This document shows positions 1 to 6,949 of a DNA stretch of 29,385 nucleotides, piece after piece. The notes beneath the pieces are model-generated. The model did not search any database. It was not told the DNA's origin and was given only the letters and a program-made list of their open reading frames with translations. Source of the stretch: Acidobacteriota bacterium. Its GTDB lineage: Bacteria > Acidobacteriota > Terriglobia > UBA7540. How positions within the stretch are numbered: the stretch's first letter is position 1; each line of letters opens with the position of its first letter. Location: positions 1-29,385 of the forward strand of contig JAKAWN010000031.1 of assembly GCA_021827245.1 (NCBI GenBank), written 5' to 3'. The translations under genes and the position numbers were made by a program.

Positions 1-103
1 CGCCGGGTCGCTCTTGCCAGATCTTCAGGATCTTCCCGCTAGACACGTGGAGCAAAATCATAACCAGCGCGTAAACAACAACGACAAATGCCAGAATCTT
101 CAT
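1..103 (-). CDS. Small membrane-anchored protein, N-terminal part only (runs off the left edge)
   Basis: An ATG at 101-103 on the minus strand opens a frame that stays open to the window edge, giving 34 visible residues. It is preceded five bases upstream by AGAGGA, a good ribosome binding site. The visible part is one hydrophobic helix (about residues 3-20, rich in Val, Leu and Ile), then a short basic stretch (GKILKIWQERPG), as in a single-pass membrane protein with its C-terminus still to come. It lies 67 bases downstream of the NnrS-family gene on the same strand, so it is probably co-transcribed with it. I do not recognise the family and the rest of the protein is outside the window. Confidence 0.55.
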   Translation of the reverse strand, partial: MKILAFVVVVYALVMILLHVSSGKILKIWQERPG

Positions 104-170
104 AGTTCCTCTGCTTGGCAAGCCAAGGGCGTCGTCGGAGCCCCCATCCCTGAAGCCAAGCGCGATTGTG

Positions 171-1721
171 TCAGTGAGCCCCGATTGGCACAGGCGATTT
201 CAAGAGGCTGGCCCGATGCGTCTTTGCAAGATTCATTACCCGCCATAGTCCTATTCCCCACCAGGCCAGACCACTCAACTCCATAATGCCTGTAATCCCA
301 ATCAGGGAATAAGCGATGCCAGGGACAAAGCCCGTAAGAATTTGCAGAGTGACGCGGCCGGCGCAGCCCGCGTTCAGCAGAATAAAAGGTCCCCACAGTG
401 AAGTGAGGCGTTTTGAGTCGACCCCTGCAAGAATCGGAACGACGCGCGAAGAGACGGCCAGAATCATCATGCTGACGAACCCGACCGTAAAAGCATGGCG
501 CTGCGCTCCCCAGAAAGCATGAGAGAATCCCTCGCCTCTCCAGTTGCTGTATGGAATCAGCAGCGGCATCATCGCCATCGCTAGTAACAGCCAGATGTAA
601 GCCGCACGGATGAATTTCCAGCTACGGTCCGGCTGGGTCGGCCGCCTAAAGATACGGAGCTGGATTACCAGCAGGATTGCCCAGGCGGTCATCAATAAGT
701 AGGAAAGTTCAAGAAATACAGCAGAGACAGGATTGCCGGTGGCGAAGTAAGCAAAATAGCTTGCGAGATCAAGCACCAGACTCCCGTTGATCAGCCAGAA
801 GATCATCTGCAGATGGTCGTGCTTCTGCTGGCCAAGCCCATAAACCATGGGCACGAAGCGCTGGCTTACACCGGCGGTAATGAGTGCGGCAAAGCCATAT
901 AACTGGATGTCGCGCAGCGGAGCATCGAGCAGACCGATGCGGAAGGTCGCCTGAATGGAGTTTGCTGCCGTCGATTCCGCAAAGAAGAAGAGGCCGCTGA
1001 AAATCGCCTGGGTAAGGAACCACACAAAGGATGCAATAATCAGGGTTTCATAGGGATTGTGCGGAGAGATCGACTGAGATGAGGTTTTGAGGATGATCGT
1101 CATGAATAGCGCTATCGCTGTTACTTCGACAACCAGGGAGAGAGAGCCCAACGCCAGAGCCGCAGCCCCATGCCGGAGCATCTCAGCGGCGCCCCGCGCC
1201 AGAATGCCGCAGACCATCAGGTAGAGCGTGAGATTGGCCAGTTGAGGCCTCCAGAGGGTTGTGGCCTTGAATCTCGGGAAGGACTGGTAGGCAAAACCCA
1301 TGACAAAAAGCCCAACCCAGCCGAAGATCATGGCGTGAGCGTGCGCATGAATAAGGGGCAGCAGCTGGGGCTGGAGTAATTCCTTGTGCAGAGAGATTTG
1401 AAGCAGCGCGATAACTCCCCACAAGCCGCCCAAACCGAGCACGATTGCAATGGCCGTCTTGAAAAAGCGCCGGTAGATGTAGTCCGCCAGCGATTCCTCA
1501 TAAACGTAAGGCTCGCGTGGAGGGTTTTGGATTTCTGCATTGAGGTCCCGCAACAAGGCCTCCAGATCGGCTTGGTGCACGGAGACAAAAAACTCGAGGC
1601 TCTCCGCTGGACCATTCTCTCCGCCGCACCCTTTCAGCCCATGCTGGTCAAAGATCCGCCGGGCGGCGGGACACAGTTTCAATATCTCGGCGATGCTGGT
1701 GGACCCCGAAATCTGCTTCAT
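171..1721 (-). CDS. nnrS: NnrS-family multipass membrane protein with N-terminal ScdA-N-like domain
   Basis: This 516-residue protein has two parts. Residues 1 to about 65 look like the ScdA-N/DUF542-type helical domain (CPAARRIFDQHG, then GCGGE near residues 31-35), the same kind of module that starts RIC proteins. From about residue 90 onward there are roughly twelve hydrophobic helices. A His-rich motif HAHAHAMIFGW lies in the second helix, and a later QRHAFTVGFVSMM segment resembles the haem/copper-binding NnrS family, which is linked to resistance to nitric oxide and thiol-iron nitrosyl stress. TAAGGAGA lies nine bases before the ATG. A divergent intergenic region with an FNR/DNR-like palindrome lies upstream, and a RIC gene lies 2.3 kb away. 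The NnrS assignment comes from the His motif and topology; a relation to other haem-copper subunit-I-like proteins is possible. Confidence 0.8.
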   Translation of the reverse strand: MKQISGSTSIAEILKLCPAARRIFDQHGLKGCGGENGPAESLEFFVSVHQADLEALLRDLNAEIQNPPREPYVYEESLADYIYRRFFKTAIAIVLGLGGLWGVIALLQISLHKELLQPQLLPLIHAHAHAMIFGWVGLFVMGFAYQSFPRFKATTLWRPQLANLTLYLMVCGILARGAAEMLRHGAAALALGSLSLVVEVTAIALFMTIILKTSSQSISPHNPYETLIIASFVWFLTQAIFSGLFFFAESTAANSIQATFRIGLLDAPLRDIQLYGFAALITAGVSQRFVPMVYGLGQQKHDHLQMIFWLINGSLVLDLASYFAYFATGNPVSAVFLELSYLLMTAWAILLVIQLRIFRRPTQPDRSWKFIRAAYIWLLLAMAMMPLLIPYSNWRGEGFSHAFWGAQRHAFTVGFVSMMILAVSSRVVPILAGVDSKRLTSLWGPFILLNAGCAGRVTLQILTGFVPGIAYSLIGITGIMELSGLAWWGIGLWRVMNLAKTHRASLLKSPVPIGAH

Positions 1722-2080
1722 AAGGCAATTTCTCCTTAGCGCACCTATTCAAATGCAATCATTAGCCCGCATACAAACAGTAAGGAATTTCCTTTTCGTC
1801 AGCGAGGACTTTTGTCACATCAAGCCTGCGGTTCTCCGAGGAAAGCTGCGGTACGGATTAGCCCCAACCCTTCGATTCGCTCTGCATACGACAAATGAAG
1901 CCAGGATGCTTGCCAGACCCTTGTGACTTAAGTCATACCTATTGCATGAACCATCGTCCATGATCTTGCACGGGGCAAAAATACTCGATCCAACATTTAG
2001 CCTGGGCCCTTGAATCGGATCGCAAATGGTCCGGAGGTGTGGCGGGTGCAGTTCGAGAAGACACGGTAGAGGTAATCCGG
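1722..2080. other. Divergent intergenic region between nnrS and the redoxin gene
   Basis: These 359 bases separate two divergent genes. They hold the nnrS ribosome binding site (rc of about 1731-1738), the palindrome at 1924-1935 described separately, and a CATGAT hexamer at 1959-1964 that could serve as the -10 for the plus-strand gene. I see no ORF with coding character. Confidence 0.6.
1924..1964. promoter_or_regulatory. Perfect FNR/DNR-like operator palindrome with a -10-like hexamer at class-II distance
   Basis: TGACTTAAGTCA at 1924-1935 is a perfect 12-bp palindrome. Its two TGAC/GTCA half-sites are four bases apart, the spacing used by FNR, DNR and NnrR proteins (TTGAT-N4-ATCAA and relatives). 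It also reads as TGTGA-N6-TCATA, close to a CRP-type site. On the plus strand the hexamer CATGAT at 1959-1964 lies where a class-II promoter would need its -10, placing the palindrome centre at about -41.5. The site sits between NnrS and a redoxin gene. Which regulator binds it is inference. Confidence 0.5.
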
Positions 2081-2587
2081 ATGATCGAATGCGGCGCAGA
2101 AGGGAAAAACGATTGGGGCCAAACAAACCGACTTCTCTCAGCAGGCGAAATGATGCCTGACTTCATTCTCGTTTCGATGAATGGGAAGCGAGTGCGGATC
2201 TCCGACCATCGCGGTCGGCGTAATCTGGTTTTAGTTTTCTGCGCGAGAGGTAACTCGAAGGAGACTCGCAGCTTTTTGCGACAGGTTTTCGAACAGAGGT
2301 CGGAGTTCGAAGGTGAGGAAGCGCAGGTGCTAATCATCGTCCTGGACGCCGATGACCGGGCGGAGCTTTTGCGGGACCTGCCGTTTCCGGTTCTACGGGA
2401 TAAAGAAGGCCATGCCCACGATCTGGCAGGCGTGGCAGTGAATGAAAGGAACCTCAGGCCTGTCATATACGTGGTCGATCGTTACGGAGAAATTCGGCAC
2501 ATCTGCCGGGACGGAAACCCCTCGTGCGCGAACGCCGGGGCTATCCTCGACTGGGTGCGATACATCAATCTGGAGTGTCCGGAGTGA
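2081..2587 (+). CDS. Peroxiredoxin-fold (AhpC/TSA-like) protein lacking the canonical peroxidatic cysteine
   Basis: This is a 168-residue protein. GEMMPDFILVSMNGKRVRISD, then RNLVLVFCARGN, match the first two beta strands of AhpC/BCP-type redoxins, and PVLRDKEGHA with VIYVVDRYGEIRHI matches the C-terminal half. In true peroxiredoxins the loop after the second strand holds PxxxT(x)xC. Here it reads ARGNSKETR, so the peroxidatic Cys position is lost, although a Cys remains in the preceding FCA. Two more cysteines (CRDGNPSCAN) lie near the end. The start is taken at the ATG at 2081, which follows AGAGGT by seven bases. A GTG at 2039 would add 14 residues, but its GGAGGT is almost touching it. 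It may be a redox sensor or a non-catalytic thioredoxin-fold protein; co-regulation with nnrS is suggested by the shared operator. Confidence 0.7.
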   Translation: MIECGAEGKNDWGQTNRLLSAGEMMPDFILVSMNGKRVRISDHRGRRNLVLVFCARGNSKETRSFLRQVFEQRSEFEGEEAQVLIIVLDADDRAELLRDLPFPVLRDKEGHAHDLAGVAVNERNLRPVIYVVDRYGEIRHICRDGNPSCANAGAILDWVRYINLECPE

Positions 2588-2601
2588 GGGGTGTCAGACT
2601 G

Positions 2602-2622
2602 GCCCACGTAGGTTACGTGGGC
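2602..2622 (+). terminator. Perfect hairpin after the redoxin gene, possible terminator
   Basis: GCCCACGTA, the three-base loop GGT and TACGTGGGC form a perfect 9-bp stem starting 15 bases after the stop codon at 2587. There is no run of T after it, so an intrinsic terminator is uncertain; an RNA-stabilising hairpin or a protein-binding palindrome would look the same. Confidence 0.4.
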
Positions 2623-2906
2623 GGGATGACTCTCACAACGGTTCAATCGGTATGAGGACGCTGCACGGCAGAAAAGGTGCAACGCAGGAAATGTCATAGT
2701 ATTCGGATCAGCAATGCCACTCAGTCCCGGGGGGAGATTCCGATGCTCGCATTTAAGGTCAATATAATTCCTGAATGTGGGACTTTAGTCATCGCAATCG
2801 TCCCTGGATGCCTCTATGTTTAGGTTTCACCTTAGCGCCTTTTACTCGAATGGCGCAGGAAGAGCACATGTCTTTCGTGCCGAAGGATTGAGAGGCGAAG
2901 TAAATC
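2623..2906 (+). other. Intergenic region before the first receiver gene
   Basis: No coding signal is seen here. The stretch contains a TATAAT at 2763-2768 with no matching -35, and the FNR/DNR-like site and -10 listed separately. The ribosome binding site of the next gene (GAGGCGAAG, 2891-2899) closes the region. Confidence 0.5.
2780..2820 (+). promoter_or_regulatory. Second FNR/DNR-like site with -10-like hexamer at exact class-II spacing
   Basis: GGACTTTAGTCA at 2780-2791 differs from a TGAC-N4-GTCA site by one base in the left half. Twenty-three bases downstream is TATGTT at 2815-2820, a fair -10. A start about seven bases beyond it (near 2827) puts the operator centre at -41.5, the class-II FNR/CRP geometry. 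No -35 hexamer is present at the corresponding place, as expected for an activator-dependent promoter. The gene served would be the receiver gene at 2907. Confidence 0.45.
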
Positions 2907-3299
2907 ATGGCGAAGATGAAGCGCATTCTCATAGCTGATACTGACGATGATCTTCTCACCCGCCTTGCATTTTTCTTCGAGGATAAAGGGTATGAAGCAA
3001 CAACCGCCTGGAACGGACAGGAAGTATTAACGCAACTGCGTTCCCGGCAATTCGACGTCATCTTACTATGCGATTATTTCGACGACGCAAGTTGCGAAGA
3101 GATCTGGCGGGCGGTTCATCGCCTTCCCGGCAAACCTACGCTGGTCCTTCTTGAGAGTCCACAGACTGGTCCGGAAAGGACAAAGAGATTGTCCGATATC
3201 TGCGGAGATTGCGTTGTCAGAGAGAAATCGGCGTATTTCATCTCCGAGTCGGTCCATGAGTGCTTGACTTCTCGAAGTGAGAGCCTGGTTCAAGTCTAG
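2907..3299 (+). CDS. Stand-alone receiver-domain protein with shifted phosphoacceptor
   Basis: The 130 residues are a single CheY-like domain with no output domain. KRILIADTDDDLL supplies the acidic pocket, RQFDVILLCDYFDD the third strand, TLVLLES the fourth, and VVREKSAY the conserved Lys region. In a normal receiver the Asp directly follows the LL of the third strand; here that place is Cys55 and an Asp follows at 56, so phosphorylation is doubtful. GAGGCGAAG lies seven bases before the ATG. The 87-base gap to the next receiver-like gene and the same strand suggest one transcription unit ending in the RIC gene. The partner kinase is not in the window. Confidence 0.75.
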   Translation: MAKMKRILIADTDDDLLTRLAFFFEDKGYEATTAWNGQEVLTQLRSRQFDVILLCDYFDDASCEEIWRAVHRLPGKPTLVLLESPQTGPERTKRLSDICGDCVVREKSAYFISESVHECLTSRSESLVQV

Positions 3300-3386
3300 A
3301 TATTTGGCCTCAAAGGGTGCACAGGCGCCATTAAGTCATATTGTGAAGAGGCCGAGTAGACAAGCCTTATTCGCGAAAGGGATTAC

Positions 3387-3938
3387 ATGATTACGACGGA
3401 AAAAGACATGAACGAACCATTGGAGGGTAAAATCTCGCAGACATATTGTTCCAGTCGGGATTTGCCGACCCACACGGGAAGGGTCCAGCGTTTAACCAGC
3501 ATTTCCAGGGGAATGGAACGCAAAGAATTCCGGCCTGGCAGGCCGTCGCCGAATATCCTTGCGGTCATTTCGGATCCGAACATGCGCAAAAGTATCTCCG
3601 AGGTTATAGGTAAAACTGGCGTCGGGGTAACTGCCGTTTCAAGCCTTTGTGAGGCTCGAAAAATCCTGGAGCGCGAACGGGCCTCTCTGGTTATTTGTTC
3701 TGCCCATCTCGGTGACGGAACGTTCCGCGAACTGCTTCCCCTCGCTCCCAGGTTATTCACGGGGATGGTTGTTTTATGTTCAGGAAACTGCTCCTCGGGG
3801 GCTCGAATCGATGCATTGGAGCTCGGCATCATGGACTACGTTAGCTACCCATTGCCCCTTGAAGAGTTGCAATGGGTGATCCGTGGCGCCATGACCAGGA
3901 GTTTAGAGGGTCAAGCAATCTCCGCGGCAACTGTCTAG
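3387..3938 (+). CDS. Pseudo-receiver protein with a 55-residue N-terminal extension
   Basis: This is a 183-residue protein. Residues 1-55 are polar and unrecognised. From about 56 to 172 the pattern is that of a receiver domain: NILAVISDPNMRKSI, then ASLVICSAHLGDG, MVVLCSG and DYVSYPLPLEEL. The phosphoacceptor Asp is replaced by Ser105, and the Lys before the conserved Pro is Tyr (SYPLP), so it should not be phosphorylated in the normal way. It is more likely a phosphorylation-independent binding module. Start ATG at 3387 follows AAAGGGAT by five bases; a second in-frame Met lies seven codons on. It stands between another degenerate receiver and the RIC gene, 46 bases before the latter. No DNA-binding domain is present. 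Confidence 0.7.
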   Translation: MITTEKDMNEPLEGKISQTYCSSRDLPTHTGRVQRLTSISRGMERKEFRPGRPSPNILAVISDPNMRKSISEVIGKTGVGVTAVSSLCEARKILERERASLVICSAHLGDGTFRELLPLAPRLFTGMVVLCSGNCSSGARIDALELGIMDYVSYPLPLEELQWVIRGAMTRSLEGQAISAATV

Positions 3939-3984
3939 AGCTCGATCGAAGCAGACAAATTGCTTGACCGAAAGGGGTAAAAAG

Positions 3985-4737
3985 ATGGAGATCGATGCAA
4001 CAAGAATGGTAAAGGACATTGTTCTTGCGGAGCCGGCTTCTGCAAAAGTGTTTGAGCAGATAGGGATCGATTACTGTTGCGGCGGCAACAGGCCTCTTGC
4101 TGACGCCTGCCGGACGGCCGGCGTCAACCTTGAAGATGTTGCACAATTGCTCAAGGCCAGAAAAAGCTCAGCTGCGACAGAGGACGAGGTTGTCGATTGG
4201 AACAAACAATCTCTTACCGAGCTTATGAATCATATTGTGCAAAAACATCACACTTTTTGCCGGAGGGAAATCGCACGCCTCAAAGCTCTTCTCGACAAAG
4301 TAACGCAGGTGCACGGCGACGTTCATTCCGAGCTGCGGCGCATCCAGGCGCTATTTACGGAGCTCAGTAGAGAGCTCCTGGTCCATCTTCTTAAAGAAGA
4401 GCAGATATTATTTCCCCAGATCGCCAGCATGGAAGATGCTGCGACCCATAGGATGCCGTCTCCGCAGGCAACTCTTCGCCCTGTTCAAAGCCCAGTTCAA
4501 AAGTTGGTACTGGATCACGACAGCGCCGGTGCAGCTCTGCATGAAATCCGGAGGCTGAGCTACAACTACCAGGTTCCTGCGGATGCCTGCGGCAGTTACC
4601 GTGCGTTGTACGACGCTTTACAATCCTTTGAAGCCGACTTGCATCAGCATGTCCACCTCGAAAACAACATCCTATTTCCCCGCGCCGTCGTTTTGGAGCA
4701 GGCGGTTGTTTCGAGCGGAAAGGAGTGCCTCAACTAA
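3985..4737 (+). CDS. ric: Iron-sulfur cluster repair di-iron protein (RIC / YtfE / ScdA family)
   Basis: This 250-residue protein has the two-domain structure of the RIC family, which repairs Fe-S clusters damaged by nitric oxide or peroxide. Residues 1-60 are the ScdA-N/DUF542 domain with the signature IGIDYCCGGNRPLADAC (Cys31, Cys32). The rest is a hemerythrin-like four-helix bundle with the expected His and Glu ligands in NHIVQKHHTFCRRE, LLVHLLKEEQILFP, LVLDHDSAG and QHVHLENNILFPRA. The ATG at 3985 follows GGGG by eight bases; an upstream TTG at 3964 in the same frame is less likely because the domain begins at the ATG. It closes a plus-strand run with the two receiver-like genes and belongs functionally with the NnrS gene on the opposite strand. 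Confidence 0.93.
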   Translation: MEIDATRMVKDIVLAEPASAKVFEQIGIDYCCGGNRPLADACRTAGVNLEDVAQLLKARKSSAATEDEVVDWNKQSLTELMNHIVQKHHTFCRREIARLKALLDKVTQVHGDVHSELRRIQALFTELSRELLVHLLKEEQILFPQIASMEDAATHRMPSPQATLRPVQSPVQKLVLDHDSAGAALHEIRRLSYNYQVPADACGSYRALYDALQSFEADLHQHVHLENNILFPRAVVLEQAVVSSGKECLN

Positions 4738-5050
4738 GAAGGGGATGAATCAAGTCCACCAGCGGATTTGCCGGTTTCCCAAATATCTGTGAGGCTAGGA
4801 CCCTAATAGCCCATAGATTGCTGCCAGGCTGGCACGGAAGCTCCCCCAGGTGGAGGTCATTCTTGATAATATCTGGCTTAACAGCAAGAGTACGACTGCT
4901 TCCCCAAAGGTGTTCTCTCCGTCGCGGGGTTTTCATCGCGACGAATCGACGAAAAAAAACCACTGCCGCGGCTTGTATCCTCCCCAGCTATGAGAGAATC
5001 TATCCGCTTGATATCACCCTGCGCGCGAATCTGCTGTCAACGCGAATTTG
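4738..5050. other. Non-coding stretch after ric
   Basis: No gene is supported. Open frames here show no recognisable domain and lack ribosome binding sites. No clear terminator with a T-run is seen after ric. Confidence 0.5.
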
Positions 5051-5051
5051 C

Positions 5052-5080
5052 TTGACAACGGAGGGCTACCGTGCTAGTCT
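5052..5080 (+). promoter_or_regulatory. Strong sigma-70-type promoter heading repeat element copy A
   Basis: TTGACA at 5052-5057, a 17-base spacer and TAGTCT at 5075-5080, with an extended TGC just before the -10. No gene follows for more than 800 bases; the first thing downstream is a leader of about 120 bases and then the A-rich repeat array. The same -35, spacer length and -10 head copy B on the other strand at 27456-27484. Aligned without gaps over 35 bases the two promoters agree at 27. Confidence 0.65.
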
Positions 5081-5202
5081 ATTTTGTGTTTGGCAGGTCG
5101 GCCGGTCTCAATCGCTGGTCAGGAAATAGACAGTCTGACTAGACCGTTATTTCGTCATTAAGCTGTTGAAAATACATGGCAGTTGAGTTTGGCATCAAAA
5201 AT

Positions 5203-5386
5203 GTGAGACAAAAAGTATTGTTTTTCATAAACGAACCGGAGAAGTGATTGAAAACAAAGGATCGGCCTGAAAAACGAACCGAAAAAACGGCCAAACGAAC
5301 CTAAAACGAAGCTACCGATCTTGTTGAAAACAATAGCCTGTTGAAAAAACGAACCTAAAACGAACCGAAAACGAACCTAAAAACGC
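5203..5386 (+). repeat. A-rich GAACC repeat array, copy A
   Basis: From GTGAGACAAA at 5203 the plus strand becomes very A-rich and poor in T, with many copies of AACGAACC / AACGAAGC. TTGAAAACA cores occur at 5248 and 5324, 76 bases apart. Positions 5229-5265 are identical over 37 bases to the reverse complement of 27244-27280. Reading frames through the array are broken by stops, so it is not coding. The 3' border is near 5386, where the GAACC units end. Confidence 0.8.
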
Positions 5387-5397
5387 ATCCGAAATTA

Positions 5398-5922
5398 TCT
5401 AGCCTATTTACGGACTCAAAAACTTCCTTTCCTGCCCCCATTATGTGATTGCCGTGCCACTAATCAGCCCAAACCGCCAGCCATCTGCCAGGCGGATTGG
5501 GTTAATGGCGAGCGATGCGGCGCATCGACGCGTGTTCGCCTCCGGCCAGTCGGTGAATTTCGTTGATCGGGTCCGTCATCAGCATGAGAGAGTTTGTACG
5601 GCCGGGACTATGGCCTCGCCAGAGGGATGTTGTTGGCAGCGATGGCCCCAGGCAAGGTCTGCCTGTTCAGTCTGCTTCCGAGAACCCGACAGCTCTTCAA
5701 ATCGGGTTGTATTGAGTTCGTGAGTGACGTAGTATAAGTAATTAAGAAGAAGCAAATTAGCAAACGTTGTTGAGGACCCATCGGCGCTGTGGAATCGGCC
5801 GGCGGTGAGTTGCAATGGGTAGGGAGGGGCCCTAAGCATTTCTCCTTTAGGCTGAAATGAAGCTGCCGGACTGGCCGGGCGTAGCAAAGACAGAGTTGGA
5901 CCATTGCGGAGCCTGTTGAAAA
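5398..5922. other. Non-coding stretch before the thioesterase gene
   Basis: No gene is supported. A weak promoter-like pair, TTGAGT (5712-5717) and TATAAG (5733-5738), has a spacer of only 15 bases. CTGTTGAAAA occurs near 5912 and also near 5163 and 5338, always in the same orientation; its meaning is unknown. Confidence 0.4.
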
Positions 5923-6441
5923 TTGCAGAAGCGGAAACGGAACGGGAAAACAGTCAACGAGTCCAAGGTGGAAATGGTGGAAGTGGTCCTGCCCAATGAT
6001 GCCAACCCACTTGGCAATATCCTTGGTGGCAAGGTGATGCATTTGATCGATATTGCCGGAGCCATTGTGGCCCACCGTCACACACGCCGCGTGGTGGTGA
6101 CGGTTTCTGTGGACAACCTGGATTTTGTCCATCCGATCCGGGTCGGGCAACTGATCATCCTGCGCGCGCAGGTCACGCGGGCTTTCCGTACCTCGGTTGA
6201 AGTGGCGGTGAAAGTGCATCTTGAAGATCTGCTCACCGGCGAGCGTCGGCAGACGAGTTCGGCTTTTGTCACTTACGTGGCTCTGGATGCTGAAGGGCAA
6301 CCGGCAAGAGTACCGCCGGTGATTCCGCTGACAGAGGACGAGAGGCATGCGTACCGGGAAGCCTTAAGCAGGCGCCGACATCGCCTGGCAGCCGCTGCGC
6401 GAGCACATCAACGCTACTTCGAAAAACAGAAGCAAAAATAG
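5923..6441 (+). CDS. Acyl-CoA thioesterase, hotdog fold (YciA/BACH type)
   Basis: This 172-residue protein carries the hallmark of the cytosolic acyl-CoA hydrolase family: VLPNDANPLGNILGGKVMHLID, with the catalytic Asn-Asp region and GG before the central helix, then SVDNLDFVHPIRVGQ in the second strand set. It hydrolyses acyl-CoA to free fatty acid and CoA. A basic C-terminal tail (RRRHRLAAAARAHQRYFEKQKQK region) follows the fold. The start is uncertain: the TTG at 5923 follows GGAG by eleven bases, while GTG at 5968 or ATG at 5974, preceded by AAGG, would begin close to the conserved SKVEMVE segment. The gene precedes a Rid-family gene by 72 bases on the same strand. Confidence 0.88.
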   Translation: MQKRKRNGKTVNESKVEMVEVVLPNDANPLGNILGGKVMHLIDIAGAIVAHRHTRRVVVTVSVDNLDFVHPIRVGQLIILRAQVTRAFRTSVEVAVKVHLEDLLTGERRQTSSAFVTYVALDAEGQPARVPPVIPLTEDERHAYREALSRRRHRLAAAARAHQRYFEKQKQK

Positions 6442-6513
6442 TTTGGAAACAGACAGCAGCTCAGGTCGGTGAGCCCTGGTGCTTATCTGGCTGGATCTGT
6501 CAAGGAGGGATGG

Positions 6514-6903
6514 ATGAAGAACAAGCGCACAAAAATCTTTAGCGGAACTCCCTGGGAGCCCAAGGTCGGCTATGCACGCGCCGTGCAGGTGGGTGACATG
6601 GTTTATGTTTCGGGGACAACCGCGACGGACCCTTCAGGAAAGGTCCTTGCTCCAGGTGATGCATACGCGCAGACTGTTCAGGCTTCCCGGAACATCGAGA
6701 ACGCCTTGAAGCGACTGGGCCTGGGTCTCGAACATGTTGTCCGGACCCGCATCTATCTCACCGATATGGACCGATGGGAAGAGGTGGCGAAGGGACATTC
6801 GGAATGCTTTGGTGAGGTGCACCCTGCGACCAGTTTCGTAGGAGTCACGCGCCTGGTCGATCCCGAGATGCTGGTGGAGATCGAAGCGCTCGCGGTGGCG
6901 TGA
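6514..6903 (+). CDS. Rid (YjgF/YER057c/UK114) family protein without the RidA catalytic arginine
   Basis: This 129-residue protein has the trimeric chorismate-mutase-like Rid fold: YARAVQVGDMVYVSGTTATDPSGKV at the N-terminus, QTVQASRNIENALKRLG, VVRTRIYLTDMDRWEEV, and VEIEALAV at the end. In RidA proper, which hydrolyses reactive enamines and imines from threonine dehydratase, the third block reads PARS with a catalytic Arg. Here it reads HPATSFVGV, so that Arg is Thr. This points to another Rid subfamily with unknown activity. The start is the ATG at 6514, which follows AAGGAGGG by four bases; an upstream GTG in frame has no comparable ribosome binding site. Confidence 0.88.
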   Translation: MKNKRTKIFSGTPWEPKVGYARAVQVGDMVYVSGTTATDPSGKVLAPGDAYAQTVQASRNIENALKRLGLGLEHVVRTRIYLTDMDRWEEVAKGHSECFGEVHPATSFVGVTRLVDPEMLVEIEALAVA

Positions 6904-6949
6904 AGTTGAACCAGAATGTTTGCTGAGGGCGGTAATTCGCAGCGGTTCT

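Noticed and set aside
3964..3984. Upstream TTG start for the RIC gene
   Set aside because: The ATG at 3985 has a good ribosome binding site, and the conserved domain begins there.
5163..5921. CTGTTGAAAA repeated three times, like insertion-sequence ends
   Set aside because: All three copies point the same way, no target duplications or transposase remains lie between them, and the motif resembles the array's own TTGAAAACA core.
5608..6348. 246-residue minus-strand ORF
   Set aside because: It overlaps the conserved thioesterase on the other strand and shows no domain.
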